Shown here: positions 52,773 to 61,354 of the stretch, piece after piece
How the letters are laid out: every line of letters begins with the position of its first letter
Position numbering within the stretch: the first letter of the stretch is position 1
Assembly (NCBI GenBank): GCA_024234995.1
Contig: JACKNF010000005.1
Location: forward strand, 62,001 to 126,000
Reading direction: 5' to 3'
DNA from: Gammaproteobacteria bacterium
Lineage (GTDB): Bacteria > Pseudomonadota > Gammaproteobacteria > Competibacterales > Competibacteraceae
DNA: 64,000 bases
Notes under the pieces: model-generated
Databases searched by the model: none
Seen by the model: the letters and a program-made list of their open reading frames with translations, nothing else
Told to the model about the DNA's origin: nothing
Position numbers and translations under genes: made by a program

Positions 52773-53282
52773 CTAATCTTGGTTCAAACTACGCAATTGC
52801 CCTGCCGTCAACGCCCACTGCAAGAAACCTTCACCTGCAACCGGACGGCCATCGAATTCAATCAATGCTGCCCCGCCTTTGCGAAAGGCAATGAGCGGGC
52901 GTGTCACATCGGCCAGAAGCAGCCCTGTCAGTAACCCTAATTGCGGCTCATGCCCGACCGCTACCACGACGCCGGAAGCCGGCCCTTGCGTCAGCCAATC
53001 CAATACCGCTTCTGGTGGATAGCGGTAATCCAGCTCAGGGCGTTCGATGATTGGCAGATCACCAAAAGCACGGGCGATAATGTCAGCAGTCTCACGCGCG
53101 CGCACCAAGGGGCTACACGCCAGCAAATCAATCTTTTGCAACTGCGAACGCAACCGGTTAGCACCCTTGCGCATTTTCTTGCGTCCTACTTCGGTCAAGG
53201 GCCGCTGGGCATCGGTACCACCAGCAGTGATAAATGCTTCTGCATCCTCGGCGATAGCATGACGAATCAGTAAGAGTTTCAT
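52773..53282 (-). CDS. sixA: Phosphohistidine phosphatase SixA
   Basis: A 169-residue histidine phosphatase. LLLIRHAIAED carries the RHG-type catalytic histidine (Arg-His-Ala as in SixA), CSPLVRARETADI the second Arg, ELDYRYPPEAVLDWL the acid region, and VVAVGHEPQLGLLTGLLL the second His. SixA removes phosphate from histidines of phosphotransfer proteins. GAGGAG precedes the ATG. It is 37 bases after phoR on the same strand, so it may be co-transcribed with the phoB-phoR pair. Confidence 0.92.
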   Translation of the reverse strand: MKLLLIRHAIAEDAEAFITAGGTDAQRPLTEVGRKKMRKGANRLRSQLQKIDLLACSPLVRARETADIIARAFGDLPIIERPELDYRYPPEAVLDWLTQGPASGVVVAVGHEPQLGLLTGLLLADVTRPLIAFRKGGAALIEFDGRPVAGEGFLQWALTAGQLRSLNQD

Positions 53283-53318
53283 CAGGGACTCCTCAAGATC
53301 ACGATAATCGCCAGTGTA

Positions 53319-54659
53319 TCATCGATAAATGTTTCCAAAACGTGCTGGTGCGGATTCTGGCTCCACGCGTAATTCCAGCGGAAAATCGCAAGTAAACACA
53401 CTTCCCGCTCCCAGTTCACTGGTAATCCGCAACTGGCTGCCGTGATGGTTGAGCACATGCTTGACGATGGACAGGCCCAGCCCTGTTCCGCCGCTGCCAC
53501 GCGAGCGATCACGGTTGACCCGGTAAAACCGTTCAGTCAATCGCGGCAAGTGCTGGGGGGCAATACCCTCGCCATTATCCGTCACTGCCAAGTGAATACC
53601 GCCGCTATCAGCCCACCAGCGAATTTCAATCCGCCCCTCCACATGCGTGTAGCGCACTGCGTTAAATACCAGATTGGAAAAGGCGCTGTGCAACTCTTTC
53701 TCACAGCCGCGAATCCACAGCTCAGGATCAGCATTCACTTCAATCCGATGGCTGCTGTCACCACTTAAAGCAAGGGCATCATCCGCGATATCAGCTAGCA
53801 GCGCCGGAATCGCAACCGGGCGATGTGGCAATCGCTCTTTTTGCGATTCCAGCCGGGCCAGCATCAATAAATCCTCGATGATATGTAACATCCGGCTGGA
53901 TTGCTGCTGCATGCAGCGCAAGGGTTGCCGCCAATTGTCCAAAACAACACTTTCACTGTCGAGCAGGGTCTCCAAATAACCGGTGATCACCGTCAGCGGC
54001 GTACGCAACTCGTGGGAGACATTAGCGACAAAATCACGCTGCATCTGTTCCAGCCGCCGGACCCGGGAAATATCGGTTACCACCAATAACCGCTGTTTCT
54101 TCCCGTAGGGCACGATGCGGGCGCCAAGTAACAGATGATCATCCACCGGTGAGGGAAACTCCACACTATCCCCATCCCGTTGCGGGTTTTGCACGTTGAG
54201 GAATGCTACAAAACCAGGATGCCTAAGCAAATGCGTAATCGGCAAGCCTATATCCCGTCCCGGCGCCAAACCAAGCAGCAATTGGGAAGCGCCATTGCAC
54301 CACACCACCCGGCCCTCTTCATCGAGCACCACTGCAGCATCTGGTAAAGCAGCAGTCGCTTGCTGAAATTGCTGTAAAAGCCGGCTGAGCTTGCGTTTGC
54401 GCTTGCGGCTTTGCCGGCGCAAGCGCGCAGTGTGCGCAGCAACCTCCCGCCAGACGAGACCAGATCCTGGCAAGCTGGCGTCCGGATCTCTGTTCAGCCA
54501 GCGATCCAGCCGGTACAACTGCCATAACTGCCAAGCCAGTGCGCCCAGCGCCGCCAGCAACAGGGCCAAGGTTAGCCGATCGGTCATCCAGCCCAATAGA
54601 GCAGCGCCGATAAAGATGAGTGCCAGCCGCTGGCATAAACTCGACCAAGGTTTAGACAA
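53319..54659 (-). CDS. phoR: Phosphate regulon sensor kinase PhoR
   Basis: A 446-residue sensor histidine kinase that phosphorylates PhoB when phosphate is scarce. Two closely spaced membrane segments (about 10-50) without a large periplasmic loop, a basic linker, a PAS domain (ALPDAAVVLDEEGRVVWCNGAS), the H-box FVANVSHELRTPLTVITGYL, N-box SNLVFNAVRYT, G boxes DNGEGI and GGTGLGLSIVKHVLNHH. This short-loop PAS form is the normal PhoR plan. It starts at a TTG (54659) with GGAA upstream; phoB ends 33 bases before it. The TTG start may lower its translation relative to PhoB. Confidence 0.96.
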   Translation of the reverse strand: MSKPWSSLCQRLALIFIGAALLGWMTDRLTLALLLAALGALAWQLWQLYRLDRWLNRDPDASLPGSGLVWREVAAHTARLRRQSRKRKRKLSRLLQQFQQATAALPDAAVVLDEEGRVVWCNGASQLLLGLAPGRDIGLPITHLLRHPGFVAFLNVQNPQRDGDSVEFPSPVDDHLLLGARIVPYGKKQRLLVVTDISRVRRLEQMQRDFVANVSHELRTPLTVITGYLETLLDSESVVLDNWRQPLRCMQQQSSRMLHIIEDLLMLARLESQKERLPHRPVAIPALLADIADDALALSGDSSHRIEVNADPELWIRGCEKELHSAFSNLVFNAVRYTHVEGRIEIRWWADSGGIHLAVTDNGEGIAPQHLPRLTERFYRVNRDRSRGSGGTGLGLSIVKHVLNHHGSQLRITSELGAGSVFTCDFPLELRVEPESAPARFGNIYR

Positions 54660-54692
54660 GGCTATATTCCATGAAGCAATACAAAAGATAAA

Positions 54693-55385
54693 CTAGATCC
54701 GGGTCGAAAACCGGTACCCAGCGCCACGCACCGTTTGCACCAAAGCATCATAACCATGCGGTTCCAACACCTTGCGCAACCGGCGAATATGGACATCCAC
54801 TGTCCGCTCCTCAACATAAACATTGCTGCCCCAGACCCGATCCAGCAATTGGCCACGACTGTAAACCCGCTCCGGATGTGACATAAAAAATTCCAGCAGC
54901 CGGTATTCCGTCGGCCCCATCTCCAGCAGCGTCTCGCTCGCACTGACCCGATGGCTGGCTAAATCCAGGGTCAGACCGTTAGCGCACAGCATTTCATCCT
55001 CGGCAGCCGGACCACCCCGGCGCAACACTGCCCGGATGCGCGCAACCATCTCACGCGGTGAAAATGGTTTGGTCATATAATCGTCAGCACCACTTTCCAG
55101 ACCCTGCACTTTGTCCTCTTCCTCAGCCCGGGCAGTCAACATAATGATCGGTAATTCACGTGTTAGATCATCCTTTTTCAGCCGGCGCGCGTAATCAATA
55201 CCACTGATTCCCGGTAGCATCCAATCCAACAGAACCAGATCGGGCAGCCGTTCGGCAATACGAGCCTGCGCCTGCCGGGCGTCGGCAGCCTCTTCCACTT
55301 CATAACCGGCATTGGTCAGTGCAAAGACTACCATCTCCCGGATTGGCTGTTCGTCTTCCACAAGAAGAATACGTTTTGCGTTCAT
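54693..55385 (-). CDS. phoB: Phosphate regulon response regulator PhoB
   Basis: A 230-residue OmpR-family regulator. Receiver: ILLVEDEQPIREMV, the phospho-acceptor Asp in LVLLDWMLPGISG, MLTARAEEEDKV, and DDYMTKPFSPREM. The winged-helix DNA-binding domain (about 135-230) has PTEYRLLEFFMSHPERVYSRGQLLDRVWG and VDVHIRRLRKVLEPHG. AGAGGG precedes the ATG. A Pho box lies about 85 bases upstream, so it likely controls itself. First gene of phoB-phoR, perhaps with sixA. Confidence 0.97.
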   Translation of the reverse strand: MNAKRILLVEDEQPIREMVVFALTNAGYEVEEAADARQAQARIAERLPDLVLLDWMLPGISGIDYARRLKKDDLTRELPIIMLTARAEEEDKVQGLESGADDYMTKPFSPREMVARIRAVLRRGGPAAEDEMLCANGLTLDLASHRVSASETLLEMGPTEYRLLEFFMSHPERVYSRGQLLDRVWGSNVYVEERTVDVHIRRLRKVLEPHGYDALVQTVRGAGYRFSTRI

Positions 55386-55469
55386 GCGCCCTCTTGAATT
55401 TGCTCAAACCATCCCAAATTAATTTATCTCAAAGTCATTGCTATGGATTCTCGTATTTAAGGCAATTTA

Positions 55470-55487
55470 ATGACAGTGAAGTGACAA
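55470..55487 (-). promoter_or_regulatory. Pho box upstream of phoB
   Basis: On the minus strand TTGTCAC-TTCA-CTGTCAT: two 7-base direct repeats with a 4-base spacer, the second a perfect CTGTCAT. A TAAATA that could be the -10 element follows 11 bases downstream. This is the known PhoB site layout, pointing at autoregulation. Confidence 0.75.
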
Positions 55488-55629
55488 GGAGGAAAACAGG
55501 TCCATAAAAATAGTCAATGACTATCGATTCATTTGTATGATTCAATTTCCATAATCAATTAACCTCACCTAAGCTTTGAATCACATTAACCCACGGCGTC
55601 TTGCCATCTACCCTTAAGGAGAAAACCTC

Positions 55630-56229
55630 ATGAGCGTTCTGGTCACCCAACAAGCCCCTGACTTCACCGCCGCCGCCGTCATGCCCGATGGTTCGATCAA
55701 AGAAAATTTCAAACTCTCTGATCTGCGCGGCAAGTATGTGGTGTTGTTCTTCTATCCCCTGGACTTCACTTTCGTTTGCCCCTCAGAAATCATTGCCCAT
55801 GACCATCGCGTCACGAAGTTCAAAGAATTGGGTGTGGAAGTGGTTGGTGTCTCCATCGATTCACAGTATTCCCACTATGCCTGGCGCAATACCCCCGTTG
55901 ACAAAGGCGGTATCGGCCCCGTGCAGTTCCCGCTGGTCGCTGATGTCAAGCATGAAATTACCCAGGCTTATGGCATCGAGCATCCCGCTGGAGTTGCCCT
56001 GCGCGGTTCATTCCTGATCGACAAGGACGGCATAGTCCAGGCACAGATTGTCAACAATCTGCCGCTGGGCCGTGAGGTCGATGAAATGATTCGCCTGGTT
56101 GAAGCTCTGCAATTCAATGAGCAGTATGGCGAAGTTTGCCCCGCGGGCTGGAAGAAGGGCCAGAAAGGCATGAAGCCCACGGCTGAGGGCGTGGCGGCCT
56201 ATCTGGCTGAGAACTCCGCCGCACTGTAA
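55630..56229 (+). CDS. ahpC: Typical 2-Cys peroxiredoxin (AhpC/Prx1 type)
   Basis: A 199-residue thiol peroxidase. The peroxidatic cysteine is in PLDFTFVCPSEI (about residue 49-53) and the resolving cysteine in YGEVCPAGWKKGQKGMKP. GGIG in DKGGIGPVQFPL and a C-terminal AAYLAEN are close to the GGLG/YF pair of overoxidation-sensitive peroxiredoxins. This Prx1-like form normally takes electrons from thioredoxin rather than AhpF, which fits the thioredoxin reductase gene 153 bases downstream on the same strand. AAGGAG precedes the ATG. Confidence 0.95.
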   Translation: MSVLVTQQAPDFTAAAVMPDGSIKENFKLSDLRGKYVVLFFYPLDFTFVCPSEIIAHDHRVTKFKELGVEVVGVSIDSQYSHYAWRNTPVDKGGIGPVQFPLVADVKHEITQAYGIEHPAGVALRGSFLIDKDGIVQAQIVNNLPLGREVDEMIRLVEALQFNEQYGEVCPAGWKKGQKGMKPTAEGVAAYLAENSAAL

Positions 56230-56247
56230 GAATCGCTGCCATTTAAC

Positions 56248-56297
56248 CCCCACCTCGCTCTTCTCCTTATGGAGAAGGGCGTCGTTCCTAGGTGGGG
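56248..56297 (+). repeat. Nested hairpin between ahpC and trxB
   Basis: Outer arms CCCCACCT (56248-56255) and AGGTGGGG (56290-56297), and an inner stem CTTCTCC/GGAGAAG (56260-56277) with a TTAT loop. It could attenuate read-through from ahpC to trxB. No T-run. Confidence 0.55.
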
Positions 56298-56382
56298 CGC
56301 GCAGTACCTGCACGCCAGCGCCCGGCTTGGACGCTCGCGTTCTGGCATTGTCCGCTATCACGAAAGATCAGGAGACGCCCCG

Positions 56383-57339
56383 ATGAGCACTTCGAAGCAC
56401 TGTCGCGTATTAATTCTTGGTTCCGGTCCTGCCGGCTATACGGCGGCTGTTTACGCAGCCCGCGCCAATCTTAACCCTGTATTGGTCACTGGCCTGCAAA
56501 TGGGTGGCCAGTTGACCACAACCACCGAGGTCGACAACTGGCCTGGCGATGTGGAAGGGCTAATGGGGCCTGACTTGATGGAGCGGATGAAACGGCATGC
56601 CGAGCGCTTCCACACTGAGATTATCTTTGATCATATTCACACGGCTCAACTCAGTGAGCGGCCCTTCCGGCTAACGGGTGATTCCGGTGAATACACCTGC
56701 GACGCCCTGATCATCGCGACCGGCGCCAGCGCCCAGTATCTCGGCCTGCCCTCCGAGCAAGCGTTCATGGGTAAGGGCGTCTCTGGTTGCGCCACCTGCG
56801 ACGGTTTCTTCTACCGCAATCAGAAGGTTGCAGTAGTGGGTGGCGGCAATACCGCCGTCGAGGAGGCGCTCTATCTAGCCAATATCGCTAGCGAAGTTAC
56901 CCTGATCCACCGCCGTCAGCAGTTCCGCGCCGAGAAGATCATGGTTGACAAGCTGATGGAAAAGGTCAATACCGGCAAAGTTCGCCTGGAACTGGATTCC
57001 ACGCTGGACGAAGTGTTAGGCGATGATAGCGGCGTGACGGGTATCCGGGTGCGCAATGTCCAGACCGGCGCCACCAGCGAAATTCCATTACAGGGACTGT
57101 TCATTGCCATCGGCCACAAGCCCAATACCGGTCTGTTCGCTGGCCAGCTGGAAATGCGCAATGGGTACATCTCGATCAAAACAGGCAGCGAAGGCGGCGC
57201 AACGTCAACCAGCATCCCAGGCGTGTTCGCTGCAGGCGACGTGGCGGATCATGTCTACCGGCAAGCGATCACTTCCGCTGGCAGTGGCTGCATGGCAGCG
57301 CTGGATGCCGATAAGTACCTGGATGGACTGAGTCACTAA
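56383..57339 (+). CDS. trxB: Thioredoxin-disulfide reductase
   Basis: A 318-residue flavoprotein that reduces thioredoxin with NADPH. VLILGSGPAGYTAAVYAARANL is the FAD-binding fold, SGCATCDGFF the redox-active Cys-Ala-Thr-Cys, VAVVGGGNTAVEEALYL the NADPH fold, and GVFAAGDVADHVYRQAITSAGSGC the second FAD block. Start chosen at 56383 (MSTSKHCR) behind AGGAG; the frame is open upstream through the intergenic hairpin. It likely supplies electrons for the peroxiredoxin before it, through thioredoxin. Confidence 0.97.
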   Translation: MSTSKHCRVLILGSGPAGYTAAVYAARANLNPVLVTGLQMGGQLTTTTEVDNWPGDVEGLMGPDLMERMKRHAERFHTEIIFDHIHTAQLSERPFRLTGDSGEYTCDALIIATGASAQYLGLPSEQAFMGKGVSGCATCDGFFYRNQKVAVVGGGNTAVEEALYLANIASEVTLIHRRQQFRAEKIMVDKLMEKVNTGKVRLELDSTLDEVLGDDSGVTGIRVRNVQTGATSEIPLQGLFIAIGHKPNTGLFAGQLEMRNGYISIKTGSEGGATSTSIPGVFAAGDVADHVYRQAITSAGSGCMAALDADKYLDGLSH

Positions 57340-57345
57340 GTAGCG

Positions 57346-57392
57346 AGTAGCGGGCAGCGGGCAGTGAATCGTTCCCTCTCCCGCTACTTTTC
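57346..57392 (+). terminator. Probable terminator of trxB
   Basis: AGTAGCGGG at 57346-57354 pairs with CCCGCTACT at 57380-57388, followed by TTTTCT. The loop of 25 bases is long, so this is less certain than the others. It sits directly behind trxB and before the convergent stress-protein gene. Confidence 0.5.
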
Positions 57393-57416
57393 TAACCTCT
57401 AACTAGTTGCCAACAC

Positions 57417-57938
57417 TCAAATCAGCGGTCTGGCCCACTCTTTGTTGGTGCTGTCGTTCACCGGAACGATTAACACCGGGCGCTTAGAGAGGTGAGTCAC
57501 CCGGCGAGCTGTCGAACCCAACAGGTCAGTTTGCATGCCGGAGCCAGTATGCGTCCCCATCACAATCATATCGGCGTTATGCCGGTCCGCTTCATACAAA
57601 ATGACCTCACAGGCCATGCCACTGACGACACGAACTTCTGAAATCACCTCGGTTTGTTCGAGCGTGGCATCGAGTTCTTCTTTGCAGAACGCCTCCATCC
57701 GCTTGTGAATCTTCTCTAGAAGATCTTGGCTGGATGCATGGTGAAGATGTTCGGCAGCCTCCGGTTGCAGGTAGGAGTCAATCAGAAACCGGACTGAATT
57801 ACTCAATGGCTCAACGACATGCAGCAAGATAATTCGGGCATTTAGTTGCTTGGCTAATCCGACAGTAAAGCGAAACACTGGCCGGGTGTGGCTGCCGAGC
57901 GCCGTGGTATACAAAATAGTTTTGACTTCGGGAACCAT
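57417..57938 (-). CDS. Universal stress protein (UspA family)
   Basis: A 173-residue single-domain Usp. TILYTTALGSHTRPVFRFTVGLAKQLNARIILLHVVEPL is the first half, and MIVMGTHTGSGMQTDLLGSTARRVTHLSKRPVLIVPV holds the G-2x-G-9x-G-Ser type ATP-binding motif. Start placed at 57938, eight bases behind GGAG; the frame is open to 58043 without a ribosome site. Cytoplasmic. Convergent to trxB, and upstream of it lies an AT-rich stretch with a divergent gene. Function in stress survival is known for the family only in general. Confidence 0.9.
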   Translation of the reverse strand: MVPEVKTILYTTALGSHTRPVFRFTVGLAKQLNARIILLHVVEPLSNSVRFLIDSYLQPEAAEHLHHASSQDLLEKIHKRMEAFCKEELDATLEQTEVISEVRVVSGMACEVILYEADRHNADMIVMGTHTGSGMQTDLLGSTARRVTHLSKRPVLIVPVNDSTNKEWARPLI

Positions 57939-58186
57939 GGATTCACTCCAAAACAAGAGTTGAAAAACCTTGCGACCCGGCCGCCACTCACCTGTTTCCA
58001 CGACCGATGACTTGCAAGAGGAAAATACAATTTCTTCATACAATAAATATCCCCCTTTGGAAACCTACCCCCTTTTTATCCATTATGCTCGACTGACTTT
58101 CAGCTATGCGCTGACTGCGTTAACCTAATTGACCTCTGAAAAGAAAAATTTCCTACCCCACACACCATAAACAGGAGAATCCCACG

Positions 58187-59074
58187 ATGCCTAAATCCGC
58201 ACGCCCGCGCCGCAGTGTGTTGTACATGCCCGGCTCCAACGCCCGTGCCTTGGAAAAAGCCCGTACCTTGCCTGCCGATGGCTTGATTCTCGATCTCGAA
58301 GATGCTGTTGCACCCGATGCCAAGGAACTCGCCCGCCAACAAGTGTGTGAAGCGGTCGCCGCCGGAGGGTTCGGCATGCGCGAGATCATCGTCCGCGTCA
58401 ATGCCCTATCGACTCGCTGGGGTTATGAAGACATCGCCATGGCGGCGAAGTCGGGAGCTGATGCTCTGCTGCTGCCCAAGGTAGAAAGCGCCGATGCCAT
58501 CCATCATATGGAGGCCATCATGCAAGCCAACGGCGCTCCGGATGGGATGACAATCTGGGCGATGATGGAAACCCCACGCAGCATTCTTGAGTCGCAGTCC
58601 ATTGCCAAGGCGTCGCCGCGCATGGAATGCCTGGTCATGGGCACTTCCGACTTGGCCAAAGAACTGGATTGTGCCCATACTCACGAGCGCCTGCCATTTG
58701 TCACTTCGCTCGGCCTGTGCCTGTTGGCTGCCCGTGCCGCCGGACTCGGCATCCTTGACGGGGTCTACCTCGACTTGAACGACGAATCCGGCTTTAAATT
58801 TGCCTGCCAGCAGGGCAGTGAATTCGGCTTCGACGGCAAAACGCTGATCCATCCAAAACAAGTCGGTCCTTGCAACCAAGTCTTCACCCCGAAACCGGAA
58901 GATGTCGCCTGGTCGCGGCAAATCATCGAGGCGCATGCTGCAGCGGCTGCGCGCGGCGAAGGGGTTGTCGTGGTCAACGGCCGGCTGGTCGAGAATCTCC
59001 ACGTTGAGAGTGCTCGCCGCGTGGTAAGCATGGCTGATGCCATCGCCGCGATGGAAGCCGCCGTTAAAGGCTGA
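58187..59074 (+). CDS. HpcH/HpaI-type lyase (CitE-like, malyl-CoA lyase type)
   Basis: A 295-residue magnesium-dependent aldolase of the citrate lyase beta-subunit superfamily. RRSVLYMPGSNARALEKA at the start, GLILDLEDAVAPDAKE, VRVNALSTRWGYEDI, ALLLPKVESADAI, WAMMETPRSILES, LVMGTSDLAKELDC and GFDGKTLIHPKQVGPCNQVF all fit the CoA-ester lyases such as malyl-CoA or beta-methylmalyl-CoA lyase. No citrate lyase alpha or gamma subunits are adjacent, which speaks against true citrate lyase. AGGAGA precedes the ATG. Which CoA ester it cleaves is not decided by the sequence. Confidence 0.9.
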   Translation: MPKSARPRRSVLYMPGSNARALEKARTLPADGLILDLEDAVAPDAKELARQQVCEAVAAGGFGMREIIVRVNALSTRWGYEDIAMAAKSGADALLLPKVESADAIHHMEAIMQANGAPDGMTIWAMMETPRSILESQSIAKASPRMECLVMGTSDLAKELDCAHTHERLPFVTSLGLCLLAARAAGLGILDGVYLDLNDESGFKFACQQGSEFGFDGKTLIHPKQVGPCNQVFTPKPEDVAWSRQIIEAHAAAAARGEGVVVVNGRLVENLHVESARRVVSMADAIAAMEAAVKG

Positions 59075-59155
59075 GAAACTTTAGCGCGTGGGCTGGTTTC
59101 CTGGCCGGTTTGATGGGCTAAAGCCGGCCCCGCTTTCTATAACTTATATCTAATC

Positions 59156-60202
59156 ATGAAGCTACCTTGCCGAGTCTCCCAGTCCATACTGCTCTTGCTA
59201 GCTGTTTTGATACTCGCTGCTTGCAAGCCGCCACCTGATCCCACCGTGCGTTTCACCGGTGCCACCATGGGCACCAGCTACGATCTCAAGCTGGTACCCG
59301 CACCAGGCCAGAGCATACCGGCTGACTTCCAAACCCGGGTCGAAGCCTTGCTAGTACGCATCAATAAAACCTTATCGACCTATGATCCGGACTCGGAGCT
59401 TTCCCGCTTCAACCAAAATACTAAGACTGACTGGATTGCCGTTTCACCTGAACTGCAACAGATCGTTTCCGAGGGGCTGCGGATTAGTGAACTGAGTAAC
59501 GGAGCCTTCGATATTACGATTGGACCACTGGTTAACCTATGGGGTTTTGGCCCAGCGCTACGCCGCGACCAGGTTCCCAGCGAAGCGGATATCGCCCAGG
59601 CACGCGAACGGGTTGGCTACTGGCAGTTGAGCACCCGCAAGGAGCCACCGGCACTCAGAAAGAGCCGTTCTGACCTATACGTGGATCTTTCAGCGATTGC
59701 TAAGGGTTATGGCGTCGATCAATTGGCGGCGCTCGCGGAAACGGCAGGTATTAATCATTACCTGGTTTCAATTGCCGGAGAGATTCGCGCCAAAGGCCAC
59801 AATGGCCAAGGCCAGCCCTGGACCATTGCTATTGAAAAACCAGTAGCTGGCCAACGCGCGGTTGAACGGCTCATCCAACTGGGTGATCACAGCATTTCGA
59901 CCTCGGGCGATTATCGCAATTTCTTCGAGCAGAACGGTCAGCGTTACTCGCACATCATCAACCCACGCACAGGCCGGCCGGTTCCACAAACACTGGGATC
60001 AGTAACCGTTATCACCGATCAGTCTATGATCGCCGACGCAACCGCAACCGCTCTGATGGCTGCTGGACCGGAATTTGGCTTTCAGCTCGCTGTGGACCAT
60101 CATTTAGCAGCCTTCTTTATCACAGTCGGCCCCAAGGAGTTTGGGGAACGCTACACACCAGAAATTGAACGGTATCTGATTGACGGCACGCAACACCGGT
60201 AG
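59156..60202 (+). CDS. apbE: FAD:protein FMN transferase, lipoprotein
   Basis: A 348-residue ApbE-family enzyme that attaches FMN covalently to threonines of target flavoproteins such as Nqr or Rnf subunits. Signal peptide with lipobox LAAC (Cys22) shows it is a lipoprotein facing the periplasm. Blocks: RFTGATMGTSYDLKL, LSTYDPDSELSRFN, GPLVNLWGFGP, LYVDLSAIAKGYGVDQ, ISTSGDYRNFF, HIINPRTGRPV and ADATATALMAAGPE with the Asp and Thr that bind magnesium. No target gene is adjacent. Confidence 0.95.
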   Translation: MKLPCRVSQSILLLLAVLILAACKPPPDPTVRFTGATMGTSYDLKLVPAPGQSIPADFQTRVEALLVRINKTLSTYDPDSELSRFNQNTKTDWIAVSPELQQIVSEGLRISELSNGAFDITIGPLVNLWGFGPALRRDQVPSEADIAQARERVGYWQLSTRKEPPALRKSRSDLYVDLSAIAKGYGVDQLAALAETAGINHYLVSIAGEIRAKGHNGQGQPWTIAIEKPVAGQRAVERLIQLGDHSISTSGDYRNFFEQNGQRYSHIINPRTGRPVPQTLGSVTVITDQSMIADATATALMAAGPEFGFQLAVDHHLAAFFITVGPKEFGERYTPEIERYLIDGTQHR

Positions 60203-60215
60203 CGTTCCGTTCCGG

Positions 60216-60998
60216 CTACCAGTAGTTCTCCACTGCCATATTGCCGGGTTTGCCGCGCAGGCTGAGGGTTAAACCCCGGTCAACCAGAAGCTGGCGGGTT
60301 TCCTGCACCATATCCGGGTTACCGCAAATCATGATCCGGGACCGCTCCTGATTAATTGGCAGCCCAACATACGCTTCCAGTTCGCCATTGGCCAGCAAAT
60401 GGGTAATACGGCCATTGAGTACAGATCGTTCGGCGTGCTCACGGGTTACAACCGGCACGTACTTCAGCTTGTGGGCATACCCGGCAAACAGCTCATTTTC
60501 CTTGAATGAGTCGATGAATTCCTGGTAGGCCAGCTCATGCCGGTAACGCACGCTGTGGACCAGCACGATGTTTTCATACTGCTCCCATGTATCGAACTCC
60601 TGAAGGATCGACAGAAACGGCGCTAGCCCCGTGCCGGTGGACAACAGCCATAGATCCTTACCGCACTCGAAACGATCCGTCGTCAGGTAGCCGTAATTTC
60701 TTTTCTCAACCATCACCGGATCGCCGATCTTGAGTTGGGACAAGCGCGAGGTAAACGCTCCATCGGACACGACGATGGAATAAAACTCCAGAAACTCATC
60801 GTAAGGCGCCGAGCAGATTGAGTAGGCCCGCCAGACCAATTCACCGTTATCATCCACGACGCCCAGCCGGGCAAATTGACCCGCAAGGAAACGGTAGGAC
60901 TGGCTACGGGTGGTCTTGAAAGAAAACAGATTCGATGCCCAAGTCCGGATTTCCGTAATCGTTTCAATAGTGTACTTGTCGCTAGCCTTCATCGCCAT
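60216..60998 (-). CDS. fpr: Ferredoxin (flavodoxin)-NADP reductase
   Basis: A 260-residue FAD enzyme moving electrons between NADPH and ferredoxin or flavodoxin. RAYSICSAPYDEFLEFYSIVV is the FAD-binding RxYSxxS stretch; LWLLSTGTGLAPFLSIL binds the pyrophosphate of NADPH; ERSRIMICGNPDMVQETRQLL follows. The C-terminus AVENYW ends in an aromatic residue that stacks on FAD, as in the bacterial subclass. AGGACGG precedes the ATG at 60998; a second Met two codons later is also possible. Convergent with apbE. Confidence 0.94.
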   Translation of the reverse strand: MAMKASDKYTIETITEIRTWASNLFSFKTTRSQSYRFLAGQFARLGVVDDNGELVWRAYSICSAPYDEFLEFYSIVVSDGAFTSRLSQLKIGDPVMVEKRNYGYLTTDRFECGKDLWLLSTGTGLAPFLSILQEFDTWEQYENIVLVHSVRYRHELAYQEFIDSFKENELFAGYAHKLKYVPVVTREHAERSVLNGRITHLLANGELEAYVGLPINQERSRIMICGNPDMVQETRQLLVDRGLTLSLRGKPGNMAVENYW

Positions 60999-61354
60999 CC
61001 GTCCTGTTACGATTTAATCTCAATTGCAAACAGAGAGCAGGTAATACCCGAGTATTTTGCTCAGTTTTATGGCTAGCTTAAAGAAGAATAAAAAAATTAA
61101 AAGGAATAAAAATTTATTTATTTATAACTGAATGTTCTTTTTCAATCTCGACAGTCCATGCAGTCACAGGACCATCCTCCAAATTTTACCGGGTCCGGAA
61201 CTTTTGGCGATACCGGCATTTCACATCTGCCTCTTCCAATCATTCCTTACCAGGGAGCGAGAATATTGGATTCTCTATAATCAAAATAAGCAGAATACTG
61301 AGGAACGCATTTTTATAAAACCATAACATTGATTTTTACCCATCCTCCGAAGGC
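60999..61354. other. Divergent intergenic region between fpr and the SulP gene
   Basis: No convincing gene seen. The stretch from about 61075 to 61125 is very AT-rich and probably holds promoter elements for one or both neighbours. A short open frame at 61132-61326 has no ribosome site and no recognisable protein sequence. No terminator hairpin noticed. Confidence 0.5.

Noticed and set aside
61132..61326. Short 64-codon frame before the SulP gene
   Set aside because: No ribosome site and no recognisable sequence; the region looks like promoter DNA.
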